64,000 nt of DNA from Pontederia crassipes (Eukaryota; Streptophyta; Magnoliopsida; Commelinales; Pontederiaceae). The translations under genes were made by a program, and so were the position numbers. Numbering within the stretch: position 1 is the stretch's first letter; each line of letters opens with the position of its first letter. The DNA is taken from NCBI GenBank assembly GCA_030549335.1, contig CM060198.1, positions 64,275,958 to 64,339,957 of the forward strand, read 5' to 3'. A model generated the notes under the pieces. That model saw only the letters and a list, made by a program, of their open reading frames with translations. It searched no databases and was not told the origin of the DNA. This document shows positions 11,705 to 25,199 of this stretch, in pieces.

Positions 11705-14466
11705 ACGTACATGTCACTACTCTTCTGTTGCATCAAATCTCTTGGTGCCATTTTTGTACATATTGTGTCATTTACTGATGTGCATGTGCATCCTGGAGGA
11801 ATAATTTCTTTCTTAAGCTCCCTGTCGAAACTTTTAGTAAATATTGTTTCAAATTCTTTGTTCAAGGGTATTGGTTTTGCAAATTTCTGAGTTTGTTCTT
11901 TTTTTCTACACCCTCTGAATTTTTTGATAGGAAAGAATTGAGTTCTGGAATCAGGAAAGATGGAATGAAGCATCCAGGAGGTCTGCTGAACAAATATTTG
12001 TGAGCAAGGTAGTATTTAAATTTTTTTTTAAAAAAAATTATCTCATTTAACTATTAAATTATAACTCAATAAATTATTTTTTATTAACTTTTAAATAAAA
12101 TATATCAAAACATATTAAAAATAAAGAAAATATATTAAATTTCATATAAATTAATTTTTATTATTATAAAAATATTTTATATAATATTTAAATAATTATA
12201 TTAATGATATAAAATCGGATAAGGTCATAAGAACGCTTGATCAAAATTATGATATTACACAAAGATATCGATAAGAGATAATAAAATATCGTAAAATTAT
12301 GAGATGTTAAGATCTAAATCGAGTAATTTGTCACTTCTAATGATATAACAGCAAGTTAGGATGATGTCCAGTGGTAGTTTATTTCAAGATTTTTTTTATA
12401 AAAGCTGATGTCAATAAAACAGGCTGAAAATAACTAAGTTGGATCTCAATAGCAATACATGAGCCAAGTTAAGTCAGTAATAGAATCGACTACGTTAACT
12501 AAGTTGCACAACTTATTAATATAATTATATTTCAGAAATGCAGAAAATAGTAATCTTGAGTTTAATCTTTGTAGTAATCAATTTGATTAATACTTATGCT
12601 TTGATAGATTTAGACCAGGAAAAAAATACTAGTGTCCGGAAATATTCGTACATTAATAGCGTTGCAATCTAAGGATCTTTTGCGAAGAAAGTAATGGAAT
12701 GGGCAGAAGTGTTTGGATGCTAATTCGAAAATTATGCATTTTTTTTTTCACACGATAACATCTGTTAGGCGTAAAAAACAGTCCACATAACATTGAATTA
12801 TTTCCTTTAATCTTTCCTGACTTCGCACATTTATTTTTTAATTATAAACTTAGCGTATAATGTCATCAAATTTTATTACAATTTTTACTTAGGCCATTTA
12901 AATATTATTTTTAGTTTCTATCATTCATTATTATTTTATTCTCTTTTAAATATTAAAATAGAGGATAATTTGTAGAAGAATATTTTAGTTTTCTCACAAA
13001 ATGAAAAAATAAAAATAACAGCAAAGTTAGCAGATGACAAAATATAAGTAAAAATCGTAATAAAATTTAAGAACGGGATATGACATGTGAATATAGTTCA
13101 ATGAATATTTAAAGAAATAAGTCAACAATAATTTTGGTTAATATACGAAAATTTAAAAGATGCATATAGTAATTAATGTCTTTTCTTCTCTATAGCTTTA
13201 ATGACGACAATACAATTTTTCTCAAGGAATACAAATCAATAAAACTAATTAAAGATTTGACAGAAAGGACCCAAACCGATACAACCTTGCACGAAACCCA
13301 TAAATAAATGTGGCGCCATCTGGCCGTTTACCTTTTTCTTGCTTTTGCATGCATTACGGGATGTGGTGCGTCGCTACACCGCTGTCGCCACCGACAGCTG
13401 TCGTCTCTTATCTGAGTCCGACCGTTGCAACGTTCGACATAATAGATGCACCTCATTCAAGAGTTTTCTCGTAAATTTTTCAAAAAAGGGAATCATATAA
13501 CCAAAAAAAAAAAAAATCAAGCTGGCAACTTTAATGTGATACTTACCATGGTTGTCGAGAAGAACTTACGATTCTCGTACAAAAAATAATGTCGATTCTA
13601 TTTGGTGGATCTTGATGTTAGCATACTACGATATTAATACAAATTTATTTATTTAAATAAAAAATAAAAATAAGTATAATGTTTTTTAAGAAAATTAAAT
13701 TTAACTATTTTATTTTAATACTTTATATACGTTAATCTCATTTTTTCATAAATTTTAATATCTTATAATAATTTAATATTATGTTAGGAATCTAATACTA
13801 TATTATCTTAATCAAAATTATTTTTCATTATTGCATGTGTACTAAAAATTATATTACACTTTAATAGATATTATAATTCATTGAGATCAAATATTATATA
13901 TTATTATTTTAGTATTTTTTAAAAATATATCATATTATCTTTTAGATGATATATATATCTATTCAATTTGAAAATATGAATAAAGTATTAATGAACAATA
14001 TTTAATTAACTTATATGTAAAAACATAATATTTTTGAATAAATATGTTACCTCATTATTTTATATTAAAAAATAATTTTTATTCATAAAGTAGGATTTTC
14101 GGATCCTCGATTAATTCATCCTATCTCAAAAGATAGATCCTCACAACCTTATACTTACTTTCGATTGCAGAAAACATTCATAGTCGTTATGCATAGATAG
14201 CCGAGAAATATATGTCAATGATAAACGTGATGAAAAAAATTCTGAGATAAAGTCCTTCATGATTTCAGATAATAAACGATGAAATAAACAGATTCATAAA
14301 CTGTGAAAGAATAGATGCATATCAACTGGCCTCCTTCGAGGAACACAAAATCCGTAAGATATCTAAAAAAATCTTTTATAATCTAAATAATAATAAAAGC
14401 AAACTACGGACTGCTGGGCAAAATTGTCTGCCGGACGAATCATGTTAAGCAAAAGCCGCGCGCCGC
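11705..14466. other. Intergenic stretch, no gene seen
   Basis: The first 300 bases are probably the RING gene 3' UTR. From 12010 to 14350 the DNA is AT-rich with poly-A/T tracts. At 12180-12310 it holds TTACGAT-type words on the minus strand that resemble those at 8780-8880. A moderately GC-rich patch at 13310-13440 has no open frame worth calling. The pyruvate kinase 3' UTR probably occupies about 14100-14466. Confidence 0.55.
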
Positions 14467-17189
14467 TCATTTTGCTGTCAACAACTTTATTACTGACGAG
14501 ACCCCGATGCGGTGCACCGCCACAATGGAATCTCCAGATTTGCACAGCCCACGGGACTTGGCAAACTCGATCGCGTACTCGATCGATTCGTCAGTGGACT
14601 CGGAATCAGATGCCCTCGTAGTTGCAGCGCTCAGCACCGGAATCAATCCCCTCCAGATAAGACTGTGCCTTGCGGGAGCCTCGTCACTGCACAGCCAGTC
14701 AAAAGAATCTGCATCGGTCTTCAACACAGGAACCACGACCGAGAGAATGGGCATTGCCGGCCGGTACTTAGCTACGAGCTTCGCGGTGCTCCCTCCCCTG
14801 GTTAGCACCAGGATGATTGCAGCTTTGGAGGAGTTGGCAGTGCGCACTGCAGAGGACGCAACACTCTCCACCGGGCTCATAGGAACCGGCGCTGTTGCCA
14901 TGATTCCCTTGAACACTGCTCCATTGTCCATATAAGACTCTGCTTCCAGACAGATTTTGGCCATCGTCTGGACTGCGAGCTCTGGATATGCACCTGCGGC
15001 TGTCTCTCCACTGAGCATAACGCAGTCGGTGCCATCGAGGACTGCGTTAGCAACGTCGGTGGCTTCTGCTCGAGTGGGACGAGGAGACTTGATCATTGAT
15101 TCTAACATTTGGGTTGCCGTCACAACAGGTTTTCCTTGTACGTTACACTTGAAAATCATTGCCTTTTGGGCGTAGAAGATCTTCTCTATAGGAATCTCCA
15201 TTCCCAAATCCCCTCTTGCAACCATGAATGCATCTGAATTCGCAAGTATGTCATCGAAATTTGCTACACCTTCTTGGTTCTCCACCTACGAATAATCCAA
15301 GAATAAGCAAATAACAATTGTTCCAATATGAGGAGGAGAATAGGAATATGCCAGCGGGAACATACCTTTGACATCAAAAGGATAGATTTTGAGTGTTCTC
15401 CGAGAAGTTGTCTAACTTCTACAAGGTCAGAACCCTTGCGGACAAAGGAAAGAGCAATTATGTCGATTTTGTTAGGAATTCCCCATTGTAAGATATCTTC
15501 CTTGTCCTTCTCTGTTAGAGTCGGAAGATCTACAATCACGCCTGGCAGATTAACATTCTTTCTCTCACCAAGGAGTGCAGAATTCTCACAACGGCAACGA
15601 ACCAAACCTGACTCCTCATCACAAGACAGTACCTTAAGTGTAATAGTTCCATCAGAACATAGTATGTCACTGCCTGGCTTCACATCTTGAGCTAATTTCT
15701 TATAACTCATGGATATCATATTTGAATCACCCTGTATGGTGTAATCAGTGGTGATAGTAATTTCTTGACCCTTTGTTAGTTGTATAGGCTTTCCTTCTTT
15801 CAGAAAACCAGTTCGAATCTCTGGCCCCTGCAAGTACCTAAGAGAGTTAAAAACACAAGAAAAGTTTTCCAACAGGAGTTTTGCATTTGGAACCCAATAA
15901 AATATAAATGAACATAACTTAGAACACCTTAGATAATGGAAAAAATGTGTATCGGAACTGCTGGTATAATAAAAGATCTGCGATGAAAAATAGCTATAAT
16001 ACACTTATCAATTGCATACAAGCGAAGAAAATACAAAAGAAAAGGCCACGGGATGAACAACCAAAAAGGAGGGTGAGGATTAAGGAGGGCGAGGTTAAGA
16101 TAGAGGTAATAACAGAGGGCTCCTCTGTTCTTGTGGGAATGCTTATTTAACTCAATGCATTTTGTCTCCCTTCGTCTATCTTCTATGTGTACAATATGGT
16201 TTTGTTTTCAATTTCATTAACGCAGTGGATCTATTGCAACAGACCATCCTGCTAATATAATCGTAGCTTTTGCCTTTTTACATTAGGATCCTCAGCATCA
16301 TAGGCAAGTATATTAGCAATACAGATAGGAAAACAAACTAAGTGGTAAGAAGATTCTGTGCAATAATTGCAGCTCATCTGCAAAATAAATGAGTGAGAAA
16401 GGAGTAAGAGATCCTAATGTAACTGTAATGTGAAAATAAATATGATTATTCATTCCATAACATTGGAAGAACAATTTCTCATGATAGCTTATCTCTAATT
16501 ATAAGAAAGATAGCAAGATGAATTATGTGTTCGCCACTGCTTCTCATCGACATAGCAAGCAGTGATGAACTCGAAACGACGTGACAACAGTATCTCATAA
16601 CAGCAGATACACAGACAGAATGTATCTCTACGAAATGATAATAATCTTCTTGCTATTGATAGATCGAATACAAATGGCAGCAAAATATGGATCAGAAACT
16701 TCGAAAAATTAGATCTAGACACTAACACATGATAAAGCAAGAACAAAATGATAATAAAGCCCAAAACTTTTACTAACGACAAAAAGTCCAGTCTTTTATG
16801 AAGCCAAAACTCCAAGGGCAAGCGATCGAATCAGGAAACCCAAAATCTTCAAACAAGGCGAAATCATTGTGACGAAGTGAAAGACGCAAACAACCGAATA
16901 GAGAAGAAAAAAAGGCCAAAAAAAAGAGACAAGCAACCAAGCGGGGGAAAAGTTGGAAAGTTGCGACCTTCGTGTCGAGCATGACGGCGCAAAGGATCCC
17001 GGTGTTCTCCATGGCGGCCCGGAGGTTCTCCAGAGTCTCCTGGTGGTAGGCGTGCGATCCATGCGAGAAGTTGAAACGCGCGACGTTCATTCCAGCCCGC
17101 AGGAGCCGCTCGGCCATCTCCACGGACCGGGACGCAGGTCCAAGCGTACACACGATCTTCGTCCTCGGCCTTTTCCCCAGGTCAGCCAT
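14467..17189 (-). CDS. Cytosolic pyruvate kinase, three exons
   Basis: Minus-strand exons are 16968-17189, 15366-15827 and 14467-15285, all with GT-AG junctions and phase 0, giving 500 residues. This is the usual length of the plant cytosolic isoform. It starts MADLGKRPRTKIVCTLGPAS, with no plastid transit peptide. The active-site signature ILLMSKVENQEG puts the catalytic Lys at 228, the last codon of exon 2. The metal ligands are Glu230 and Asp254 (MVARGDLGMEIP). The MLSGETAAGAYP and LTRGGSTAKLVAKYRP segments are present. The enzyme converts phosphoenolpyruvate and ADP to pyruvate and ATP, the last step of glycolysis, and is expected to need K+ and Mg2+. The locus looks complete. The upstream ATG that extends exon 1 to 17330 is not favoured, since MAD-type starts are conserved in the family. 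Confidence 0.95.
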
Positions 17190-20100
17190 TGGAGACGTCT
17201 CCCTCGAGGTCTGAAACCCTAACGACGACGATCCAAGGAGGGGAGAAGAGGAAGGAACCAAAGGAAGCTTTTTTTTAGCGTCCTTTCGACGGAGTTCGAT
17301 CGATTTAACAGAAACAAATAAGACCTCCAAATTTATAGGAGGTCATGACTGCGGTGTGTTCTGCCTGCGGAACAAGAAAACAAGCCGGCACGAACGGCTG
17401 ATCCACCTGCCGATTTAATAACTAACTTGAGAAAATAAAATAAATAGATGTAATATTAACAAGAAAAAGTTATCACATGATAAAAGATTTAAAATATTAA
17501 CATGGAAAAAAAAAGTTTGATTGGTACAAAAAAAATTAGGATCCAAAATTAAAGAAAGATAGTTGTCTCCATTTTGAATTTGGGCAGACGAATTTTTTTT
17601 CTAACTTTAATTTTGAATTAATAAGATGTTAGTAGTTTTATTAGTTTGCGTGGATTAGAAATTGTAAGGTTTATGGAGCTCTTAAAGTGTTGAACAGGTG
17701 CAACTGCAACAAACAAAGGCAAAATAGAACACTCCTATATTTAAATGGAGAGGAGAGGAATAAAAAAAACAAGCAAAAGATTGCACTGGAAAAAAGGGTT
17801 ATGAAGAGGCAGAAGAAATCCTTAAAAAAATTGGGACATTTCTTCACATTGTGGCTCATTGACATGGAACACTTCGTGCCTCATGAACACTTTTGTACGA
17901 AATATAGATTATTGCATTTTTTTATTATGACTTGGACTTGGACAATGCAATTGAAAGAAGAAAATTTATATATTCTCATTAAATATGGTATTAGGAACAA
18001 TTAATTTTAAAAAAGTGAGCTATTACGTAATTGATTTGTTCAGTAGTGATATATTTTTACACGTAATATATAATCAAATTGGAGAAAATTATATATAATT
18101 TTAAAAAATCAGTTTTAAGTCTTAACTAGAAAATTGGAGAAAATTATCAAAAAATAAAATGTGTGATTTCTTTTGTTTGAGTAGACGAGGAGCCGCAAGC
18201 CTAAAACAAATAAATATGAATATTATATAAATAACTTAAAGCAAACATAATTTAAAGTACTTATGTAATTGAGTTTTAGTTGATAGGTTAACATTCAAAC
18301 TTAAAAAAAAATCATATTTTTTCTTTACAAATATTTACCATATCTTTTGACCACTAATACACTATTATATAATATAGCAAGTAGTGGATGCGGTCATCAA
18401 CTATTTAAACATCTCAATGTTAAGCTATACAAATGTCACGGTTTGGGAAAAATAATGAGAACTTTATTGAGTTGATTTTGAGGAATTGTTATCAATTTTC
18501 TGTTGACATTCTTAAAGATACGTGACACAATATTTTAACACGCAAAGAAGTCAACAAAATAAAATAATTAATGATAAAAGTGAGGAAAAATAAAAATTAT
18601 CTTAATTTTTTTATTACAGAATAGGAGCTGTTTTTCACACACGCTAGAGACGATCGTAGATTTGGATGCTTGAATATTTTAGCATCCTTGACTTTTGAGA
18701 TTAGAATTTGAAATGCTACAATAAAAAATGAATAAAAATGTTACCTATTTTAATTCGAACAAGATATTACAATGATGTGTTGTTAATTTTCTTTAATGCG
18801 CATAATAAAGCATAATTTCAATACATAATAATGTGTCGGTACGAAATCCAAGATCGATTCGCGAGTCGGGACATGTATATAATCCTAGAAATCATCCTTT
18901 AATTAATTGCAGTGTTTTGCTGCAGTTAAGTAATAGATGCGAAGAAAGATATCATACATGAATGCAATAATATTTTTTAGATTCACTATGTGATAAAATA
19001 AATAAACATCTTTTTATCGTGAAAATAAAAATGCGAGTCGAATTATTTTTTTTTGCTGATAAATAGTTTAACACTGCCATATAAATGTCATGACTCATGG
19101 CACATTCAAGCATCTTGTATTACCAAGTTTTTTTTTCTTTCGCAAAATAAATTGTCTCTTATAATTTTTTTATAGATAACATAAGTATTTATCAATATTT
19201 TTCAGTTATAAAAAAGGAAAAAATTAAACTACTTATAAATTATTTTTATTGAATTATAAGCACGCCTTTAAGATTTTTTAGTTAATCATCAATATGATAT
19301 ATATTTATATATTATAGAAAAATGAAGTTTCTCTATATAAGTTTGTGAAAATTTTAAAATAATGAATATAATTATTGTTAATATTTTAAATCATTTTTTA
19401 TTATTAATGGTCCTCTAAATTGTTAATACATCTGGATACCAAAAATACTATTTAACACGACACTAAAAATAAAAATGTGTGACACCGTTAAACTCATATA
19501 TTGCATGGAGAAATATTAGAGTATGCATATGCAACCACTCTATTTGAGTCATTAAATTAAAATTATTTTAATTATAACGATTGAGATTTAATCATCTAGT
19601 AAAATATCTCATATCGTTATAAATAAAATAGTTTTACTTGATGTATACATGCACTCTAAATTCTTCTATTATATAACATGTAACAGAGTTAAAATTATTA
19701 AAAATGCTAAACGATGCTTAAAAGGGAATAATTGACATGTTCAAAACGATCCAAATGTTTAGCCACACACGTTAAATAGGTTTCACTTCAGATTGGATTT
19801 CTGAGATTTTCTGCAAGTATTCTTTCCGGTTCATTTATAAATAAAGTTAGCTCATTAATTCCGGTGAATTAAATTAATCATTACGTCGTCTTCTTTTTCG
19901 ATCCATTAATTTTAAATGGAAATGGAAAGATATTATTTCATCACAAGCGGACGGACAGGCCAATTTAATTCGATCAAATTGGTTGCGTAACAAGAAGTAA
20001 TAACAGTGTAAAAAATGTTGGTAATAAGTTGCAGGGTTCTCCGTCTCCTTCAAGCACACAAATCAATCGCGTCATGGAAAAAAGACTGGCTGTGATAAAT

Positions 20101-20532
20101 GATGGACAACAGATGCTTCAATTAATTGAGAGCATAAAACGTCAACCATCTCTGAACACCGAGTTGTATACTTTCCAAGCTTGTAACAGTCATTAATTAC
20201 ATGGGCATATTTCGAGTATGACATAATAAACGCATTCGAACTCCCTTTAGACATTATAAGGTTGGAATAATTTGATTACAAATAGACAACTAAGTTTATG
20301 GCACCAAATATTAACACGATGCGAAAAGCATCAATAGAACATAAAAAGGTCAAGCATAGAAGACCTCGGTTAGTAATGGGCATACTACCAACGAGCATTA
20401 TTTGATGGCCTTTTTTGCAAGGACTTGAAGGTACACCGATAAAGAAAAACGAAACACGAAAAAAAGAACAGCATTTGAGGAAGGATTCAAAATTGGTCTA
20501 TGAAGCTATGGGCGTCCTTTGAATGCAACAAG
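17190..20532. other. Intergenic stretch, no gene seen
   Basis: The first 150 bases are the likely pyruvate kinase 5' UTR and promoter. The rest is AT-rich, with many poly-A and poly-T runs and no conserved coding segment. The 3' end of the neighbouring minus-strand gene (about 20300-20532) is presumed 3' UTR. Confidence 0.55.
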
Positions 20533-23500
20533 TCATAGAGGTGAAGAGTTTCTTGATTTATGGATGTTCTCTTCCTTGGTGGAGGGTGCCAGAGATGATG
20601 ACGACATGGCTGCATGGTAGGACGAAGAGACCAGTTGAGCTAGAGCTGGAACTGTACCTCCTGCAAAGCCATTATAGTGTCAACTGCCAGGTCATGCAAT
20701 AAGATGGACTCCTGAAACTTCGGTTATTTGATGCAAGTAATTGATGTGAAATGAACTATAAAGAATTGGGATTGAGGATTGTATGGACCAAGGAGAGTCC
20801 ACACATGTGGACTATCGTTGATTTAGTCCTAAATTTATTATAAATTCAATCAACGGTAAGTCCACATGTGTGGGTCCATTTTGGATCCACATATTCCATA
20901 TTCCTTATCTTAGCCTGGTTATTATAACATGTAGGTTACTGTTATGATGTATTTTTTTGTATTCAAAATGTGTGGAAAGCCTAATAATGCGATATATCCT
21001 TGTGTTTTCTATGGATTAAAATCTTAACCACAGATGACAATTGAGGCTCCTGATGGAACGCATCATCTTTTGTAGTGTAAATAATGATATTCACTATTCA
21101 GCAGATCAACGATTCCTCCTAATTTGCTCTCAAAAAAAAAAAAAAAAAGATTCCTCCTGACTAACGGAAGTTGAAGTACTGAAAATAGCATCCTCCCAAC
21201 AAATACTTCTATGAATGCATCATTTTTCTTTAGATGTTTATAAGCATGAATGCCAAAAACCTAAAACTCATACTTCGGTTAACAAATGATCAACATTGAA
21301 GAACTGATTTTACCTATAGTGTTCTATCCAAACATGGAACAAGTTACAATGCTAATAAATTGAGCATCACTTGTATGTGATGTTTGGCACTTTAATCTCC
21401 ATCTACTTCTTACTTATCTTAGTTAGAAAGAAAGAAAGATGACAATTAGCCAATATGGACAATTAATCCATCTACTCCCTTCACATTTTACTGAGAAGAA
21501 AAATGCACAGTAGCTTGCAGTGAACAAGTGATGGATAAATTTAATGAACCCTCCCCAACTTTGTTTTTTTGTAGCCGCATCATTCCATAATTCTAATGCC
21601 TTCCCTTAAATTAGGACTTTTCCCCTTAACCGTCCCTGTAATGTTTGTAAGTTTATTTATTCTCTCCTACAGATCATTAAAATAAAATAAACTATTTCTC
21701 TTGTAATGATTTATATATTAATAAAATGGATGACAGACACCTTGTCTGCCATACTCTTTGCCTTTAAATAAATAAATATTTAACTTAGAAAGACAAAAAA
21801 TAAACATATTAGGAAATTGATATAGTTGAATGATTTTTAATAGCGAAGTTTTGTGTTCCCTTATAATCATGATATTTTCTTTCTAAATTTAAACATGATT
21901 TTTTAAACATGTGATGACAGAGAGAGAAAACGAGTTGTGGATGTCCACATCAGCAAAAACCTATATACCTACTATATCATGTTACAAGGACATGAGTAAA
22001 AATATTTCAAATCAGGGGATGATGTGAATACAAATTAAAGTTGGGCGACAGTTCAAAGAAAGAAAGGGTTGTGAGACGGTCAGTACTTGAAATTTATCCA
22101 CTTCTCCCTCGTCTTCCTGGAAGACGAGGAAAAATAGGAAAGAACACTATCAGGTGCAGGACTAGCTGCCACAAATGTTCATATACCAATGGAAAGAGCC
22201 AACTGTCAACAGAAGGAGAACTTCTGTGATGGAGAAAATGTTGTAATCAGTGGACTATCTTCCCAGCAAAATATGATAAATCACTTAAAATATAAATAAA
22301 TCAACCTTGATGCTGGAAGCACAAGTCAGTTGTCATCAATCTACTGGGGTTGTCATTCCCAAGAACAAAGAAAATAAGAAGACAAAAGAAAATTAAGACA
22401 GAGAAGAAAAGAAGACAAAGGTAACCAGGCAGAGATATCAAAACATTGTAAAAAAGTCTTCCTCAAAGAACAAGGAGGAAACTAACACTATAATAAAACA
22501 TGATTGTTTAAATACAAATTTATGTCCCTAAAACAACTGGATGTTCAAATATAAGTCAAGAAGCAAGCAAGTGCTACCTTAACTGTTCTATGAGCAATAT
22601 GGTTCAAAAGAAATTCTATTATCTTCAGAAGAGAGATGTTAAATGGACAACATTATCTTCAGGGGAGAGATGGTATATGGACAACATTATCTTGCATGTT
22701 GTCAATTTGGCAAAACTATGGGCAGGAGATAAGGGTAAAAGAGGAGTTATAGTATGCGTATAAGAACCTTGATGTAACCAACTTTCCTTCCATCAAGAGA
22801 ACAAGATGACTAAAAATTTCTTATCCATCCTTTCCATTCTCAGAAAAAAGAAAGTGTCATATTTTACAACTGAGAACAGAACTTACCAACCAATCCAGCG
22901 GATGCAGAGGAGAACACAATTACAGGTGGAGCCTACACAAAAACAACTCCTCTGCATTAATTTGTATAATTCCTCTAAAGAAATTGCATAATTTATGTTG
23001 CAAACTATTCAAGTTCATAATTTATCTTAACCTTATGTTTGATAACCACAAGTGTTACACGCTTACCAGCTAAGTCATCCCAACTAAATCAGTGAAAATG
23101 TCAAAACACATTGCTTCCATTATGAGAATAATCCTCAACATGGAATTATTATTTGGCCAAAAGTCAAAATATTACCACTAAATTAACTAGTCCTATGATA
23201 AGGAATTTGACATTCATATATTCTGCTAAAATGATTATATAGTTTGGATTGACTTAAGCTATGTACAAATTAATCAATGGAAGGGAATTAAGAGTTCTTT
23301 TTTTTCAAGAAAGTGAGAGTGATTGTTCCTTAAGCACACAGTTAGGATGTTCTCTGATGGATGATCCACCAAACAAGTTACAACATAGCTTGAAATATAG
23401 AACAAGAAGCTATTCAAAAGAAAATCGACCTTGAATAAAGCTACTGAAACATGAAATGGTTGCTTGAATGAACACACAAGAGAATGTGAGAGAGAGAGAT

Positions 23501-24954
23501 TTGTCTGGAAACCATATAAGAACTATAGCAAAGATGAGATTTGATCAAATACATAACTGAATGAGAAGAATGAAGAATAATGCTAAGTTAACTTGAAAAG
23601 GAAAAAAAAACATGAATTGCTGGTCCTTCATCAAATCCACTCTAGCGTGAAAGAGCATCCAAAATATTTTGGTGTAAGATCACTTTGCAACAGAAAAATT
23701 GTGTGCAATATCTGAAAGAAAAGATTAAGTTACTTACTCCAACAAGAAATTGCAAATACATTGGCCCTTTCACAAACCTCCTGACGACAGGCATAACTGG
23801 AAAAGCATCCAATAAGCATATTAAACTACATAGTAATTCGAAAAGGAAACTTCAACAGTTGGTGCATGTATGGCATAATAGTAGTAAATTCTAGTAGCAC
23901 ATCTGTTTGTTACACATCCGTCCAACAAAAGGAAACCAAAATAATACAATAGTATACTGATGCATACTTGTAAGATAACTGGCCTAAGCAAAGATGTCAA
24001 AGCACACCAGCAGTAGCAACATGTATGAACCTCACCCTCCTAAAATCGGACATCAACTATACCTGCTTGTCCTGGAGTTAACTGATATGCTCATTTAACA
24101 CTTGTCCATTGGACAGAAAGGAAAAAATCTCGATGTGAAACTAGAAAAAAAAACTTCAAGAGAAAAATATATATCTGAAAAAATCTCGATGTGAAACTAG
24201 AAAAAAAAACTTCAAGAGAAAAATATATATCTGCCACCTCAGCCACCTTATTACTATTAGCCTGTAACACCAATCAAGATATTGTTTATTTTGGGCTATT
24301 GGCCCGTACGAATTTAAAATGAGTCTTGATAATTAACGGGAGTAGCTACATGACCACCTCCGTGTTTTGTCGGCGTGAGACTTGTCCTTGACAAGATTGA
24401 GTTCACAAGGTGGTCTTACATAGATGAATATAAAATGTAAGGTTCGGCTAATTCAGTATCAGAAACCCCAACAAACTCTTAACTCAATTAGACAAGATTA
24501 AAAGTATTGGAGTTTGAAAAGGTTAATATACCATGATTAAAGCCATAAAATGCGCTTGCCGTCCCACCAACAGCGGATCCAATCTACGCAATAAGCACTA
24601 AACTAATCAGAAAAATAGTTTGGCAGCCAGAAAGAAATCTCAAAATAAACAACAGAAAAATAAGTCGAACAAGAGAATCCACCATGCAGAAGCTGTCACG
24701 GATCAGCGGCGCTACAGTCCACCTGCTCGTCTCCTTCAATCAGATCAAGAAATGAAATGAGTAAAAATAGCAACAAATTCGAACACAAGGGCGAAAAACA
24801 AGTAGAAACCAAACATCAACAAAGTTGATCACAGATTATACATAAAAAAAGTTACAAACTGCGAATAAAATAATACCAAATCTTTCGAGAGGGGTCCGGC
24901 GCAGAGGCGACACCTCTCCGGCGTGCTCTCTGTAGAAGGGTTGCGATGCGCCAT
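20533..24954 (-). CDS. Small conserved plant membrane protein, function unknown, six exons
   Basis: Minus-strand exons are 24914-24954, 24683-24722, 24532-24583, 23738-23796, 22887-22932 and 20533-20660, giving a 121-residue protein. All junctions are GT-AG and the frame closes exactly at TGA 20533-20535. The protein starts MAHRNPSTESTPERWTVAPL. A first Gly/Ala-rich hydrophobic segment follows at about 28-46 (IGSAVGGTASAFYGF), then a basic loop VMPVVRRFVKGP. A second hydrophobic stretch at about 61-90 (FLVGAPPVIVFSSASAGLVG) leads to GTVPALAQLVSSSYHAA and a Ser-rich hydrophilic tail. Small-residue spacing suggests packed helices in a membrane. I remember similar short plant proteins but cannot name a function. 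The evenly built short exons and clean frame support a real gene. The promoter carries two TGGGCC motifs (25145-25198). Confidence 0.78.
20777..20897. mobile_element. Short inverted-repeat element (MITE or foldback), in intron 5 of the membrane-protein gene
   Basis: The two halves are imperfect inverted copies of about 45-50 bases each. The left arm contains AGTCCACACATGTGGACT and CGTTGATT, and the right arm read backwards has GACCCACACATGTGGACTTA and CGTTGATT. The size (about 120 bp), symmetry and lack of coding content fit a small non-autonomous DNA element. I could not fix a target duplication, so the superfamily is open. Confidence 0.5.
24121..24232. repeat. Exact 56-bp tandem duplication
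   Basis: Bases 24121-24176 are repeated without a visible difference at 24177-24232. The unit includes AATCTCGATGTGAAACTAG, a run of nine A and a short AT tract. It lies in intron 3 of the minus-strand membrane-protein gene. Identity points to a recent slippage or assembly-level duplication. Confidence 0.9.
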
Positions 24955-25144
24955 CGAAGCCTCTCCTGAGAATTCTCGCGAGCACCTGCCGTGAGCTGAA
25001 CAAAACTCCCCTAAAACCCTCCGGAAAACAAAAGGGGGAATAAACCGCCGCCCGTGAAGGATTGACTAATCTTGACCGCACAAATTAGTAGAACTTGTAC
25101 GATGGGCGCAGTATTGGAGGAGCAATTCTTAATAAAATTATTGT

Positions 25145-25198
25145 TGGGCCATATATTCGTTTTCAGGCCTCCAGTTTCTTGCGTGCTGTTTGGGCCCA
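25145..25198. promoter_or_regulatory. TGGGCC-type promoter motifs of the membrane-protein gene
   Basis: TGGGCC occurs at 25145-25150 and a palindromic TGGGCCCA at 25191-25198, about 190-245 bp upstream of the minus-strand start codon at 24954. The second is preceded by GCGTGCTGTT, almost the same context as the palindrome at 58401-58408. Site II-like motifs are common in plant housekeeping promoters. The function here is inferred. Confidence 0.35.
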
Positions 25199-25199
25199 A

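Noticed and set aside
14507-14935. 142-codon plus-strand frame opposite pyruvate kinase
   Set aside because: Antisense shadow of exon 3 of the kinase.
24260-24475. Possible small solo LTR starting TGTAACACC and ending CCCCAACA
   Set aside because: No matching target duplication, no second copy in the window, and the ends fit only loosely.
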